Origin: Paludibacteraceae bacterium
GTDB taxonomy: Bacteria > Bacteroidota > Bacteroidia > Bacteroidales > Paludibacteraceae
Direction: 5' to 3'
DNA: 47,288 nucleotides
Assembly: GCA_017628395.1 (NCBI GenBank)
Contig: JAGBZD010000063.1
Coordinates: 1-47,288, forward strand
In this document: positions 7,693 to 18,000 of the stretch, piece after piece
Position numbering within the stretch: the first letter of the stretch is position 1
How the letters are laid out: each line of letters starts with the position of its first letter
Notes under the pieces: generated by a model
What the model saw: the letters and a program-made list of their open reading frames with translations, nothing else
Database searches by the model: none
Told to the model about the DNA's origin: nothing
Translations under genes and position numbers: made by a program

Positions 7693-9540
7693 ATGAAAAA
7701 GTTATTTATAATACCAGCTCTTTTGGGAGCAATGTTTTTAACCAGTTGCGAGGACTTCTTGGATATTAATACCAGTAAGGACTCGGCTATCTCTACATCG
7801 GTGGATCAAGTGTTGCCTATTGCTACATTCTATGCTTCGCAACTCTGTTACGACCATGCAGAGTATGGTGTATATATGTGCCAAGCACTAACCACATTCG
7901 ATAAGGCTCAAACAGGTAGTTACCCATATAGCCAAGGTTGGGAGTTCCTCGGTGTAAACCGTCACCCAATGTGGCGTCGCCACTTCTATGATCTCGGTGC
8001 AAATATCCAAAAGATGAATGAGATAGCAGAAAAAAATGGCAACTATAATGCTATTCTTATTGGTCGTACTGTTATGCTCATGTCCACCATGATGACCACA
8101 GACGCTTTTGGTGATATGCCTCGTTCACAAGTATATCAAAGTACTGCGCCTAAGTACGATACGCAGGCAGAGGTGTATGAATGGATGCATCAAGAGGTGG
8201 ACGAATTGCTCCAACTGTATAAAGACCCTGCATGGGTTAATGCTACTACCAATTTGCTCATCAACGATAGAATGGATCGTATCTATGGCGGTGATATGGC
8301 GAAGTGGGAAGGCTTCTGCAAAGCCCTCAAAGCACGCCTTTGGTTGCGCAAATTGCCTAACTGGGAAAATAACCCTGCTGTTTGCCAAGAGATTATTCGT
8401 CTTGCAGATGATGCACTTGCTACTTTTGTAGAACCACGCTACCATTATCCTGGTGGTGTAACGGAGTCTAACTGCCCTTGGGGACCTTTCAAACCAATTA
8501 TCAACTCATGGGAGAGTCGTGCCAATCGTCTTGAGGCATCTGTGCCATCTACATTCTTTATGCATGGTATTTTAGGTGGTATTGATGGACAATACCAACG
8601 AACCCGTGGCTATGCACTTGACCCTCGTGCTGCGCGTATGATGGAACCAAGACCAGAAAAGGCGATGTGGCATCTTGAAAACAATATTGGTGTGGGAGAT
8701 ATTAATAACGATAAAAAAACCGATGTTATTACCGACTTCCCAGACTTGCTTTGCAATGGTCAAAAGAGCAACCCTTATACACAAAATACAGGCTATATCG
8801 CTCTTATTACCAAAGAGGAACTCATGTTCATCAAAGCAGAAGCTCAAATGTGGGCGGGCGACAAGAATGGAGCATATGCAACTACGGTTGATGCTACTTT
8901 GGAGAATATGAAACGCTATGGCATCAATATTATGGAACTGGCTATGGACTCGGTAAATAATAAGGATGCGATAAATCAATACAACCGTTTCTGGGAGATT
9001 AAGTTGCCTGGTGCTGCCAAGTTCACCATTGCAGATTTGATGCAACAAAAGTATGTTGCCATGTATCTCCAACCAGAGCAATGGACTGATATGCGTCGCT
9101 ACAATTATAGTTCTTCACAAAACGGTATTAGTTATATAGTGCCAGGCGAACTTCCAGTGGCAATATATGATGTCAAGAATGTGCATAATGGTAAATCAGC
9201 ATTGTTTGCACAGGACGCTGAGAACTTCAAATTGGAGTTCCACTTACGCCGTCCTTATAACTTACACGCGCCATATTGGGATACACCAGAAGACTATGGC
9301 GTAGGTGCTACGCTATCGCCTAATGCTTGGGTAAATCGCCTCAATGCGGATACAGAAACGGAAACCAAGTACAATAGAGGAGAACTTGATCGTATGGGAT
9401 ACTATACTCAAGATCCAGCATACCCAGATGATCCTACGAAGAAAATTCTGGATTATCGTATCCTCAAAAAACGCCTCATTTGGGCAAAAAAGAATCCAAG
9501 TGTGGTGCAATGTGCGGATGACCAAATAGAATGGATGTAA
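7693..9540 (+). CDS. SusD/RagB-family substrate-binding lipoprotein
   Basis: 615 residues. Type II signal peptide with lipobox LTSC (Cys19), followed by the acidic stretch CEDFLDIN common on surface-exposed SusD proteins. The body is alpha-helical with TPR-like segments and a C-terminal part rich in aromatic residues and loops. Sequence features typical of the family include NLLINDRMDRIYGGDMAKWEGFC and EELMFIKAEAQMWAG, the latter being the conserved helix seen in SusD_RagB domains. It acts as the lid that captures ligand over the SusC barrel. It is longer than the ~500-residue average and belongs to the SusD-like superfamily 2 type by feel, not by a profile search. It directly follows susC, as expected. 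Confidence 0.93.
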   Translation: MKKLFIIPALLGAMFLTSCEDFLDINTSKDSAISTSVDQVLPIATFYASQLCYDHAEYGVYMCQALTTFDKAQTGSYPYSQGWEFLGVNRHPMWRRHFYDLGANIQKMNEIAEKNGNYNAILIGRTVMLMSTMMTTDAFGDMPRSQVYQSTAPKYDTQAEVYEWMHQEVDELLQLYKDPAWVNATTNLLINDRMDRIYGGDMAKWEGFCKALKARLWLRKLPNWENNPAVCQEIIRLADDALATFVEPRYHYPGGVTESNCPWGPFKPIINSWESRANRLEASVPSTFFMHGILGGIDGQYQRTRGYALDPRAARMMEPRPEKAMWHLENNIGVGDINNDKKTDVITDFPDLLCNGQKSNPYTQNTGYIALITKEELMFIKAEAQMWAGDKNGAYATTVDATLENMKRYGINIMELAMDSVNNKDAINQYNRFWEIKLPGAAKFTIADLMQQKYVAMYLQPEQWTDMRRYNYSSSQNGISYIVPGELPVAIYDVKNVHNGKSALFAQDAENFKLEFHLRRPYNLHAPYWDTPEDYGVGATLSPNAWVNRLNADTETETKYNRGELDRMGYYTQDPAYPDDPTKKILDYRILKKRLIWAKKNPSVVQCADDQIEWM

Positions 9541-9569
9541 TTTATAAATAAGCAAAAATATAGACTAAT

Positions 9570-10628
9570 ATGAAAACAATATTCAAAACATTAGCAATAG
9601 GCCTGCTCCTCACAACGGTCGTTTCTTGCGATAAGCATGACCCATTCGATGAGAATACTATCACAGGTGCCGTTGGACCAGAAGCGAAATGGGAGATAGC
9701 AAGTAGTGCAGTGAAATCGGGTGAATACATGGGATTCGTGGGCAAGTATTACTCTACAGTGGCAGGAATTGACCATTCTGAAGTGTGGTACGAATTGTTT
9801 GAGAAAGAGGATAAACTGGTTTCTGCTTCACTCATACAAGCATTCAATCATAGCTTCACAAGCAATGCATCTGCCCAAAAACGCGCTTTGCAGACCATTC
9901 AGTCGTATCCTCACTCCGAAGACTTGTGGGATGAAACCGAGCGTGCATATATTCTTACTGATCAGTTCCCTGTAAGCTATACTTTAGCACCTATTTCATG
10001 GGTACAGCCAAAGGATACCGTGGGATTCAATAAGAACTTAACCGCATATTTTGGTAAGAATTTTGCCAAAGAGTTTAAGGACCAAATCACGCTTAAGATG
10101 AATCCTTCAGCGGAAGAGCGTAATTATAGGGCATATATGCAGGTGATTAATGGATTAGGTCTTTTGATTGATACGATTGTTACACCCAATGGCGACCGCG
10201 TGCCTTTTGTACAATGGATGATTGACTCTACCTACAATGCTAACACAGCATCTTGGGAAAAAGACTTCAAACGAATGGATACAATCTGGAGTAAGGAAGA
10301 ATTTGATACGCTTGATATTATCATTAAAGATACTTTCAGCGTGAGTAAACCAGATCGTTATGGTAAGAGAGATACTACTTACTATACGGATACTGCTTAC
10401 ATTACTCATCCTGTCTTCCTCTCTGCTGTTGAAGTATATTCTGACATCAAACATGCCATTGACAGTGTTTGGGAGAACCATGTTACTTTCTATAACTTGA
10501 TTCAAAACTCAGAGGGCGCTTATTCTATTGAGTACAAACGCGAGTACTATATCAATGCTGAATTGCGTATCTACGATGAGAAGGGTACTTATAGTAAGAC
10601 CGACACAAAACAGATTGCGATTAACTAA
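9570..10628 (+). CDS. Surface lipoprotein of unknown function in the SusCD operon
   Basis: 352 residues. Signal peptide with a lipobox ending VVSC (Cys20), then an acidic start CDKHDPFDEN that fits the Bacteroidota surface-lipoprotein export signal. I recognise no family. The N-terminal part has a recurring pattern of charged and aromatic residues (KWEIASSAVKSGEYMGFVGK, SEVWYELFEKEDK). The C-terminal ~120 residues carry many short Asp/Thr-rich segments such as DTIWSKEEFDTLDIIIKDTF and RDTTYYTDTAYI. It sits where SusE/SusF-type glycan-binding lipoproteins are found, so a surface ligand-binding role is a reasonable guess. It is 29 bp from susD and 29 bp from the next gene, so it is clearly in the operon. 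Confidence 0.85.
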   Translation: MKTIFKTLAIGLLLTTVVSCDKHDPFDENTITGAVGPEAKWEIASSAVKSGEYMGFVGKYYSTVAGIDHSEVWYELFEKEDKLVSASLIQAFNHSFTSNASAQKRALQTIQSYPHSEDLWDETERAYILTDQFPVSYTLAPISWVQPKDTVGFNKNLTAYFGKNFAKEFKDQITLKMNPSAEERNYRAYMQVINGLGLLIDTIVTPNGDRVPFVQWMIDSTYNANTASWEKDFKRMDTIWSKEEFDTLDIIIKDTFSVSKPDRYGKRDTTYYTDTAYITHPVFLSAVEVYSDIKHAIDSVWENHVTFYNLIQNSEGAYSIEYKREYYINAELRIYDEKGTYSKTDTKQIAIN

Positions 10629-10657
10629 TATACATAACTTTGATAATACACAAGAAT

Positions 10658-12388
10658 ATGAAACGAGATTTTTTGAAGATGCTTTTGATAGCACTTTTGC
10701 CAATCTGTGCAGTGTCTTGTATTGACAATATACCAGAAGAAGAAGTGCTTCCGAGAGATGCTGTTTCTTTTGATTACTACATAGATCAAACGGAAGAACC
10801 AAAATACTATTTGGATTTTTATGTGGATTCACGCATTACTTTTGTCAATACTTCTCCTGCTACTACACAAGGAGAAGTGCATTGGGAATTTGGCAAAAAT
10901 TCAGTGGCTGAACAAGCAGAAGTGGGTAATGACACCTGCCATTGCTATTATACCAAGGCGGGTACATACAAAGTGAAACTCACCATTGGCGATTACAGCA
11001 AGGAGCAAGTCATAATGATTGCCCCTATTAAGCCTATCGTGAAAATCAATCTTGCAGATTCTGTTTGCGAGGTGCGTTCTTCATTGGTTACATTCGAAGT
11101 AGAGTTGCCTAACCCACAAAACAAACCTGCTACTTTTAATTGGAAGTTCCCAAAAGACACCAAGAGCGATGCGGATGAGGATTATGGTACTTTCGTGGGA
11201 CAAGGTGTTGATGACCTTCCTGCTCCTGTGAAATTCTCGCATATTGGCTCACAACAAGTGCAACTTGATGTTACATTGGGTGATGAAGAGTTGGAACCAG
11301 TATTCTTGAATGTTCAAGTGGGCTACAGCGAGAAGGTGCCTACACTTTACTATGCTGTGCAAGGTGGACGCATCATGGCGCACAAACTTACGGGTGGCAA
11401 ACAACCAGCAGATATGGAAATCGCTTCCTACGATCTTGGTATTGCTTCAGGACAACACCCATTTAATATCCTCTTCAAGGATTCATCGCTCTATGTCCTT
11501 GATGCTGGTAAACAATTCTACTATGTAAATGATGTGGACGGTGTGTTGGGTGATGGCAAAATCTCCGTTATCTCCAAAGATGGTAAGAAAGTGGAAACAA
11601 TGATTTCTAACGCTGGTCAAGCTGCTTTCGATGACCCATTCTATGGCTTTATTGATGGCGACTTCCTCTACTATGCAAACCGTAACACAGGTATTATGAA
11701 GGTAAAACTCACCGACCGCGACAAAATGTATAATACCACCGAGTATCCATACTTTGTTCGCCATAATCACCTCCAATACTATGGTTTAGGATTGGCTTAC
11801 GGTGCTGTTTCTCGTAATTTTGCCAAGATAAATGGTGTTTGGCACTGGTCCACATGCCACACGGCAACGGGTACTTACTGCTTCATGGATGATGATATCT
11901 TGAAGGATCCTGTATCTACAGGTGATAAGGCTCTCCTCCCAGAAGAAGGAATCATTTTGGATGGTGCAAAGATAGGTTCTTTCCACTATTCTCCAAAGCA
12001 TGACAAGGTAGTGTTCTGCGTAATGGAGGTTACTGGCAACCATGTGTGTGTATGTACCTATGATGAATGGAAATCTTTGGAAGGTGCTATGGGCGCTGCT
12101 AAACAAGCGATTACATTCAATGGTTTGCCTTTCGCAAGCAACTTGGACGGTAACCTCCCTGCTGTAGAGGGTACGGGTGTAGAGTCTGTGGGTATTACAC
12201 AAATGGCATATGATGATATGAACGAGTGTGTTTATTTCGCATATCGTAATAACGGAAACGACACCTCTGAAAAACCTAATACAGGTATTTACTGCTACAA
12301 TCTCGTGACTGGCGCCGTTACATGTTTGATAGAAGGTGTAAGTGCTTACGGTGTAGCTGTTAATAATACTCCTTCTAAATTGTTCTAA
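10658..12388 (+). CDS. PKD-domain surface lipoprotein
   Basis: 576 residues from ATG 10658; six more residues are possible from an upstream ATG at 10640, but MKRDFLKMLLIALLPICAVSC is a clean type II signal (Cys21) followed by acidic IDNIPEEEV. Residues ~45-120 form a PKD-like domain (ITFVNTSPATTQGEVHWEFG, then CHCYYTKAGTYKVKLTIGD), and a second Ig-like unit follows to ~220 (VTFEVELPNPQNKPATFNWK). The last ~350 residues look like a beta-propeller (blades such as SSLYVLDAGKQFYYVNDVDG). Similar PKD-like lipoproteins are known from SusCD loci, where they are thought to bind ligand at the cell surface. The stop codon overlaps the next start (TAATG), showing tight coupling with the GHL10 gene. Confidence 0.85.
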   Translation: MKRDFLKMLLIALLPICAVSCIDNIPEEEVLPRDAVSFDYYIDQTEEPKYYLDFYVDSRITFVNTSPATTQGEVHWEFGKNSVAEQAEVGNDTCHCYYTKAGTYKVKLTIGDYSKEQVIMIAPIKPIVKINLADSVCEVRSSLVTFEVELPNPQNKPATFNWKFPKDTKSDADEDYGTFVGQGVDDLPAPVKFSHIGSQQVQLDVTLGDEELEPVFLNVQVGYSEKVPTLYYAVQGGRIMAHKLTGGKQPADMEIASYDLGIASGQHPFNILFKDSSLYVLDAGKQFYYVNDVDGVLGDGKISVISKDGKKVETMISNAGQAAFDDPFYGFIDGDFLYYANRNTGIMKVKLTDRDKMYNTTEYPYFVRHNHLQYYGLGLAYGAVSRNFAKINGVWHWSTCHTATGTYCFMDDDILKDPVSTGDKALLPEEGIILDGAKIGSFHYSPKHDKVVFCVMEVTGNHVCVCTYDEWKSLEGAMGAAKQAITFNGLPFASNLDGNLPAVEGTGVESVGITQMAYDDMNECVYFAYRNNGNDTSEKPNTGIYCYNLVTGAVTCLIEGVSAYGVAVNNTPSKLF

Positions 12389-14913
12389 TGAAATTCGTTA
12401 AACAAATAGCATTTCTTGCTCTTGGCTTGTGCATGGCGCTCACGCTCCATGCGCAGCCCAAGCGTGAGTTTCGTGCGTCATGGCTGACTACGGTGTGGGC
12501 TATTGATTGGCCTAATCCAGATAGTGAAGCATCAGCTGCAGGACAACAGAAACAGCAAGAGTACATGATTTCGCTGCTCAAACTGCATGAGCGAGCAAAA
12601 CTCAATGCTGTCTTCTTTCAAGTGCGTGGCTTCTGCGATGCCATGTATAAGTCCCAATACGAGCCTTGGAGCCAATATCTTACAGGTACGCGTGGTGGTG
12701 AGCCTACCTACGACCCTCTCCAACTCGTTATTGACTCTGCTCACGCACGGGGTATGGAGGTACACGCATGGTTGAACCCTTACCGCTATGCTTCGTCCGA
12801 TGCTACATTTGGCAAGAACCACCCATTGGATTACTACAACACCCACCCGGAGTGGTTGGTAAAGTGTAACGACATTACCATACTTAATCCTTCGGTGCCT
12901 GAGGTTCGAGAGCAAATATGCAAAGTGGTAGCGGACATCGTTAAGAACTACGATGTGGATGGCATCATCTTCGATGACTATTTCCATCAATCAGGATATT
13001 TGAATTCCTACGATGAAGCACAATATCAAGCAACAGGCAACGGCATGTCGCGCGCAGACTGGCGTCGTGCGCAAAACAACCTCATGGTGCGCATGGTCAA
13101 TGAGACTATCAAGGCTATCAAACCGTGGGTGAAGTTCGGTATCGGTCCTGCGGGTGTGGCTGGCAAAGAAAACACTTCTGCCCCTGTTTATGGGGTAGAA
13201 CCTTGTCCTACGCCTTCTTCCGACTGGCAGTACAATCAGATCTATGCCGACCCACTTGCGTGGTACAACGAGCACACCATTGACTACATGGCACCACAGA
13301 TCTATTGGACCATCAACTCTACTTCCAACTATGATGTCATTGCCAAATGGTGGTCTGACATGGCATGCCATTTCAATCGCCATATGTATGTCAGCCATAG
13401 TTTGAGTGCTATGATTTCGGATAATCAATCGTTATCAAGTGGTCAATTCCATAAGGATGAGATTGGTGCGCAAATCGCGCTCAACCGACTCTACGATCGT
13501 ATGGACGCACCGGGTAGTTGTTGGTATGGTTTTAGTACGGGTATGACAACAAGGGATTTCTTCAAGTATATCGGCGAAGATGTCAACTCCCGCCCCTCGG
13601 TGGTTCCTCAGATGACATGGCTTGCCACGAATGAGTGTATCTATGTCAGCAATATCCGCGAGGAAGGCAATCTTCTCAAATGGGATGCGCCACGCGATAA
13701 CCTGCGCTATGTTGTATATCAAATCCCTACCGAAGAACTTGGGCAACATGGGGCTGTAGGCACAAGTCGCAACCTCTTGGGTACTACCTATACGAATTCG
13801 TTTCAACTGCCAAGCGAAGAGCCCGCTATTCCTATCACATATGCAGTAGCTGTACTCGACCGTTTTGGCAACGAGTATCCTGCTCGCACAATGAATAATA
13901 CGGACTGGGGCAAATCACCCGTAGCAAAGGTTACTTATCCTGTGAATAATTCCAATATTATTATTCCTTGCAATGTGTCTTGGAATAGGGTGGAGGATGC
14001 CGATTCGTATTTCTTCCAGATGTCAAAATCGGCGGACTTCGCTACATTGGACTATGAGTACGAGGTTACAGATACCACATTCTACTTGGGCAAAGTGTAT
14101 TGGCTCAATTCCGACGGCACCTACTATTGGCGCGTGCGTACGCGTAGTATAAATAAGGAGGACTCTTTCACGGATGTACATTCGTTCAATGCTACATATT
14201 TCCGCATGCAGTCCCCCGCTCAGGGAGATACATGTGATTTTGTTAATCCTACTTTTGTTTGCGATAGCGTTAGTTACGATGAGGTATTATATACCTTTGA
14301 GATAGCAACCGATACGAAGTTTGATGAGGCATCTTTGGCGCATGTGGGTACATCCTCTGTGCCTCGTTATACATTGCCAGTCAGTCTGTTGGCTTCTCGC
14401 GATTATTATGTGAAAGCTACTGCTTTGTTCAACAATGTGGAGGTAAAGACTCTACCCGTTAAGTTCCGCACGAAACCACAGTTTGTACCAGTGCCTACTA
14501 TCACATGGCCAACCGATGGCATGGAATTTGCGGGTAGTGATTTAATGGTCGTTTGGAAGGAACAACCTTCTTCTGGCTTCCAAGTGGAGTTTAGTCAGAA
14601 AAATAATTTCCCTCCACGCTCTACCACAAAAGTGCGCATTGCTGACCCAGAGACTTTCTCTTACACCCGCACAAAGTTGGATGCAGGATGGTGGTATATT
14701 CGTGTATCTGCTGCGGCGGAGGGAGGATATACAGATCCTTCGCCAGCAGTGGCTGTGCAGATGGGAGTGGCTGGTGGTGCAGATGGTACTATTCCTACTG
14801 ATGTGGACAATGTGCTACAAACGCCTACAACAACAAAGGTTATTGAAAACGGACAGGTGTATATCCTTCGCAATGGCATCCGTTATAATATTCTCGGATT
14901 CCCTGCAAAATAG
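12388..14913 (+). CDS. Secreted GHL10/DUF187 glycoside hydrolase with C-terminal tag
   Basis: 841 residues. Signal peptide ~1-22 (cleavage near LHAQP). Residues ~26-340 are a GHL10 (DUF187) TIM barrel: REFRASWLTTVWAIDWPN, HAWLNPYR at 126-133 and the probable catalytic GIIFDDYF at 192-199. Fibronectin/Ig-like modules follow (~405-800). The protein ends in the tag ENGQVYILRNGIRYNILG. The E. coli relative DigH (YddW) cuts peptidoglycan glycan strands that have lost their stem peptides, so this enzyme is a candidate denuded-glycan hydrolase working after the amidase encoded at 21631. Substrate is inferred from family and neighbours. Translationally coupled to the PKD lipoprotein. Secreted, either surface-held or released, depending on what the tag does. 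Confidence 0.9.
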   Translation: MKFVKQIAFLALGLCMALTLHAQPKREFRASWLTTVWAIDWPNPDSEASAAGQQKQQEYMISLLKLHERAKLNAVFFQVRGFCDAMYKSQYEPWSQYLTGTRGGEPTYDPLQLVIDSAHARGMEVHAWLNPYRYASSDATFGKNHPLDYYNTHPEWLVKCNDITILNPSVPEVREQICKVVADIVKNYDVDGIIFDDYFHQSGYLNSYDEAQYQATGNGMSRADWRRAQNNLMVRMVNETIKAIKPWVKFGIGPAGVAGKENTSAPVYGVEPCPTPSSDWQYNQIYADPLAWYNEHTIDYMAPQIYWTINSTSNYDVIAKWWSDMACHFNRHMYVSHSLSAMISDNQSLSSGQFHKDEIGAQIALNRLYDRMDAPGSCWYGFSTGMTTRDFFKYIGEDVNSRPSVVPQMTWLATNECIYVSNIREEGNLLKWDAPRDNLRYVVYQIPTEELGQHGAVGTSRNLLGTTYTNSFQLPSEEPAIPITYAVAVLDRFGNEYPARTMNNTDWGKSPVAKVTYPVNNSNIIIPCNVSWNRVEDADSYFFQMSKSADFATLDYEYEVTDTTFYLGKVYWLNSDGTYYWRVRTRSINKEDSFTDVHSFNATYFRMQSPAQGDTCDFVNPTFVCDSVSYDEVLYTFEIATDTKFDEASLAHVGTSSVPRYTLPVSLLASRDYYVKATALFNNVEVKTLPVKFRTKPQFVPVPTITWPTDGMEFAGSDLMVVWKEQPSSGFQVEFSQKNNFPPRSTTKVRIADPETFSYTRTKLDAGWWYIRVSAAAEGGYTDPSPAVAVQMGVAGGADGTIPTDVDNVLQTPTTTKVIENGQVYILRNGIRYNILGFPAK

Positions 14914-15056
14914 ATTAAATAAGATTTTTTGCGTCATGGGCGCAAAGGAGATATAAACAAAATAACAATTTTTACTTAACGCAACCGAGGTCCACCGTGG
15001 ACGAGTTCCACAACGGATGAGGAAGCAATTTATTAACCAAAAAAACATTTAATTGT

Positions 15057-18000
15057 ATGAAGAAATTATTTTCTTTCATTTCAGTATTTGCTCTTGCAGC
15101 AATACTTGGATTCTCTACAGTTTCTGCGCAAACAACGGTTGCAACTGTTGAGAAACTTTGGAGCAAGACCGTCACTGAATTGGGTGTCACTATTGCTGAC
15201 ACTCGCCAAGGTGCTGGCTCTAACGGTACAGTTTACTTGCTCAACAAGGCTAATCAATCACTTGTAGCTATTTCAGCTGAAGGTCAAGACACTGTTTGTG
15301 TTGGTCCTCTTACTGTAGCTGAAGGTGTAACGGCTGCTTTGGATGGTACAGCCTATGCAATGGACGATGCAGGTAACTTTGTAATGGAGGGTACTTTCCC
15401 AAACACTCCTTCACACCTCGTTCTCCGCAAGGCTGATGGTTCTGTAGTTAAAGACATCGCTATCACTGGTCTTGCTCGTACGGACTTTATCAATGCTACT
15501 GGCGATGTATTCTCTGCTGAGGGTGGTTATGTTTTCGTTTACGGAAACTCAGCTAACCTCTTGGTTTACACAATCGCTAATGGTGAGTTGGTAGGTGAGG
15601 CTAAAGAGATTGCAGGCTTGGCGAATGGTGGTAACAACTATGTTCTCGCTGGTGATGCTAACACACAAATCGTTCACCACCGTACATCTCAAGCTGGTTG
15701 GATGAAGGTTGAGAATGGTGTTGAGACTCTTATCGAGGGCATGGAAGGATTTAAGAACACAACCATGGGTGGTGACATTATCACTTTGGCTGGTAAAGAG
15801 TTCTATATTTACCCAACTGGTACAACCAACTACAACTCTGAGTTCCTTGTTCGCAATATGACCGATGGTCTTCTTGTTTCTGATAAGGACGGTGCGACTA
15901 CTTTCTTTGCTAACACTACTTCTACTGCAAGTTCTACTATTACAGCTCTTTGGATTAATGCAAATAAGATTGATGACAACAATGCATACATCCATGTTTA
16001 CAATGCAGACGGTGTAGCAGTATTTAAACTCAGTGTTGTTGTAGCTGCTTCTGTTACTCTTAATGTAAACGATGCTGCTATGGGTAGTGTTGAGGGTGCT
16101 GGTGACTATGCTGTAGGTGGCAATGCTACCGTTAAGGCTATCCCTGCTCTCGGTCACTCTTTCGTAGCTTGGAAAAATGGTGACGAAGTTGTTTCTACAG
16201 ACGCTGAATACACTTTCGCTGTAACTGGTGATGTTACTTTGACTGCTGAATTCCAAGCAGAGGAGAACAAGACTTTGACTTTGGCTGTTAATGATCCTGC
16301 TATGGGTAATATTGCTCTTCCAGAAGGTATCGTATTGGGTGAGAACTCTGTAGCTTATGGTACAGTTCTTACTTTGACCGCTGTTCCTGCTGAGGGTATC
16401 ACTTTCTCTGGCTGGTACAATGGCGACGCATTGTATGCTAAGGACTATACTATCGAGGTTGCTGTAACAGCAGATCTCGCTCTTACCGCTAAATTTACAA
16501 GCGTATTGGTAGTTGAGTATGTACTCAATGGTGGTATCACCAACGACTTTGGCTGGACAAGCAAGGGTGCTGTAGCTCTTGAATTGCAAGAGGCTTACAA
16601 TGCTGCTTATAGTACAACTAAGGCTTGGGCTAAAGAAGAGAATGGCTACATCTACTACAACTTAGGTGGAGAGTGGGTTCGCGAAGACCAAGTGCCTGTA
16701 GGTACTGCATGTACTGTTGCTGGATTTATCCAAAATGTTACTTATAACACTACTGACAACCTCAAAAACTTGATTGAGGGTAATGACAAATATGCGTGGT
16801 TGAACGAAATCATCGTTGCTGCTCGTACTGCTGCTGGCTTGGCTGCAACTCCAACTGATTTGTCAGAGGCTGTTTATCGTAAAGAGTTGTCAGCATTCTT
16901 CCTCTGCGCTCCAGCTGAGACTTCTTGGCCTGCTGCTGCTTCTTACGAGGTAGTTGGTACTTTTGATTCTTTCAAGAATATATGGAAACATGGTTTTGCT
17001 AACCCAACTGAAATCGTTGCTGAGGTTACTTTGAATGCTCCATACCACCCAGAACTTACTTTCTACGGTTGGTATGCAACTGAGGACTTCTCTGGTGAGA
17101 AAGTGACTACTCTTAGCCCACAATCTGTAATTCCTGGCGGAAAACTCTATGCTAAAATAGCTGAATATATTCCAACTATTGAAGAAGTATTGGCTATGGA
17201 AGAGGGTACTGAAACTAAAGTTTCTGGTGTAGTTAACTGGGCACGCGGTGGCAATGTATTCATCCAAGATGCTACTGGTGGTTTCCTCGTTTACAACAAG
17301 GACTTGGCGGCTACTGTAGGTACCAAGATTATTGTTAAGGGTACTCGTGGTTCTTTCAATGGCAAACCTCAATTGAGCAATGCTGTTATTGAATCTACTG
17401 AGAAGGGCGAATTGTTCCCACCAGTAGAAACTACATTGTCTGCTTTATTGGCTGACACTACATCGTTGAAATACTTTGGTCAACGCGTACAAGTATTGGG
17501 CGTATATGTAGCTGAGTATGATAAATATGGTAATCTTTGGGTTGCTGATAAGGATGGCTCTAACAAGATCCAATGCTACTACATGACTCCAGATCAAACC
17601 AAATTCCCTGTAGGTAAGAAGATTTCTCTCACAGCAGTAGCTTCAAGCAACAAGGGCGTCTTCCAATTCGAAGGTGATATCGCTGGCTTGGAACTTGTGA
17701 TTATTGGCAAGAAAGATGCATTTGATTATCCTGTACGCGGTGAGAATGGTCAATACACCCTTACCAACAATTGGGTAATTTCTAACATGGAGGGTAACTA
17801 TGCTGCCAATAAACCAGGTGCTAACGACTATGTTCGTGGTATGGCTGCTAAGGATGGTATCATGTATTTCATCAATCGTGAGGATTCTGCTATTGTTCGC
17901 ATCGATGGTGCTACTGGTGAAATGCTCAATCCTATTAAGTTGAAAGGCGAACACCTCTTTGAGAAAGCTACTGTTAATGAAGAAACTGGCGAAACAACAT

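Noticed and set aside
14990-15002. GTCCAC-C-GTGGAC inverted repeat before the 1315-residue protein gene
   Set aside because: Arms are only 6 bp, with no T-run and no promoter boxes nearby; too short to call an operator or terminator. The rest of the 143-bp gap shows nothing clear.
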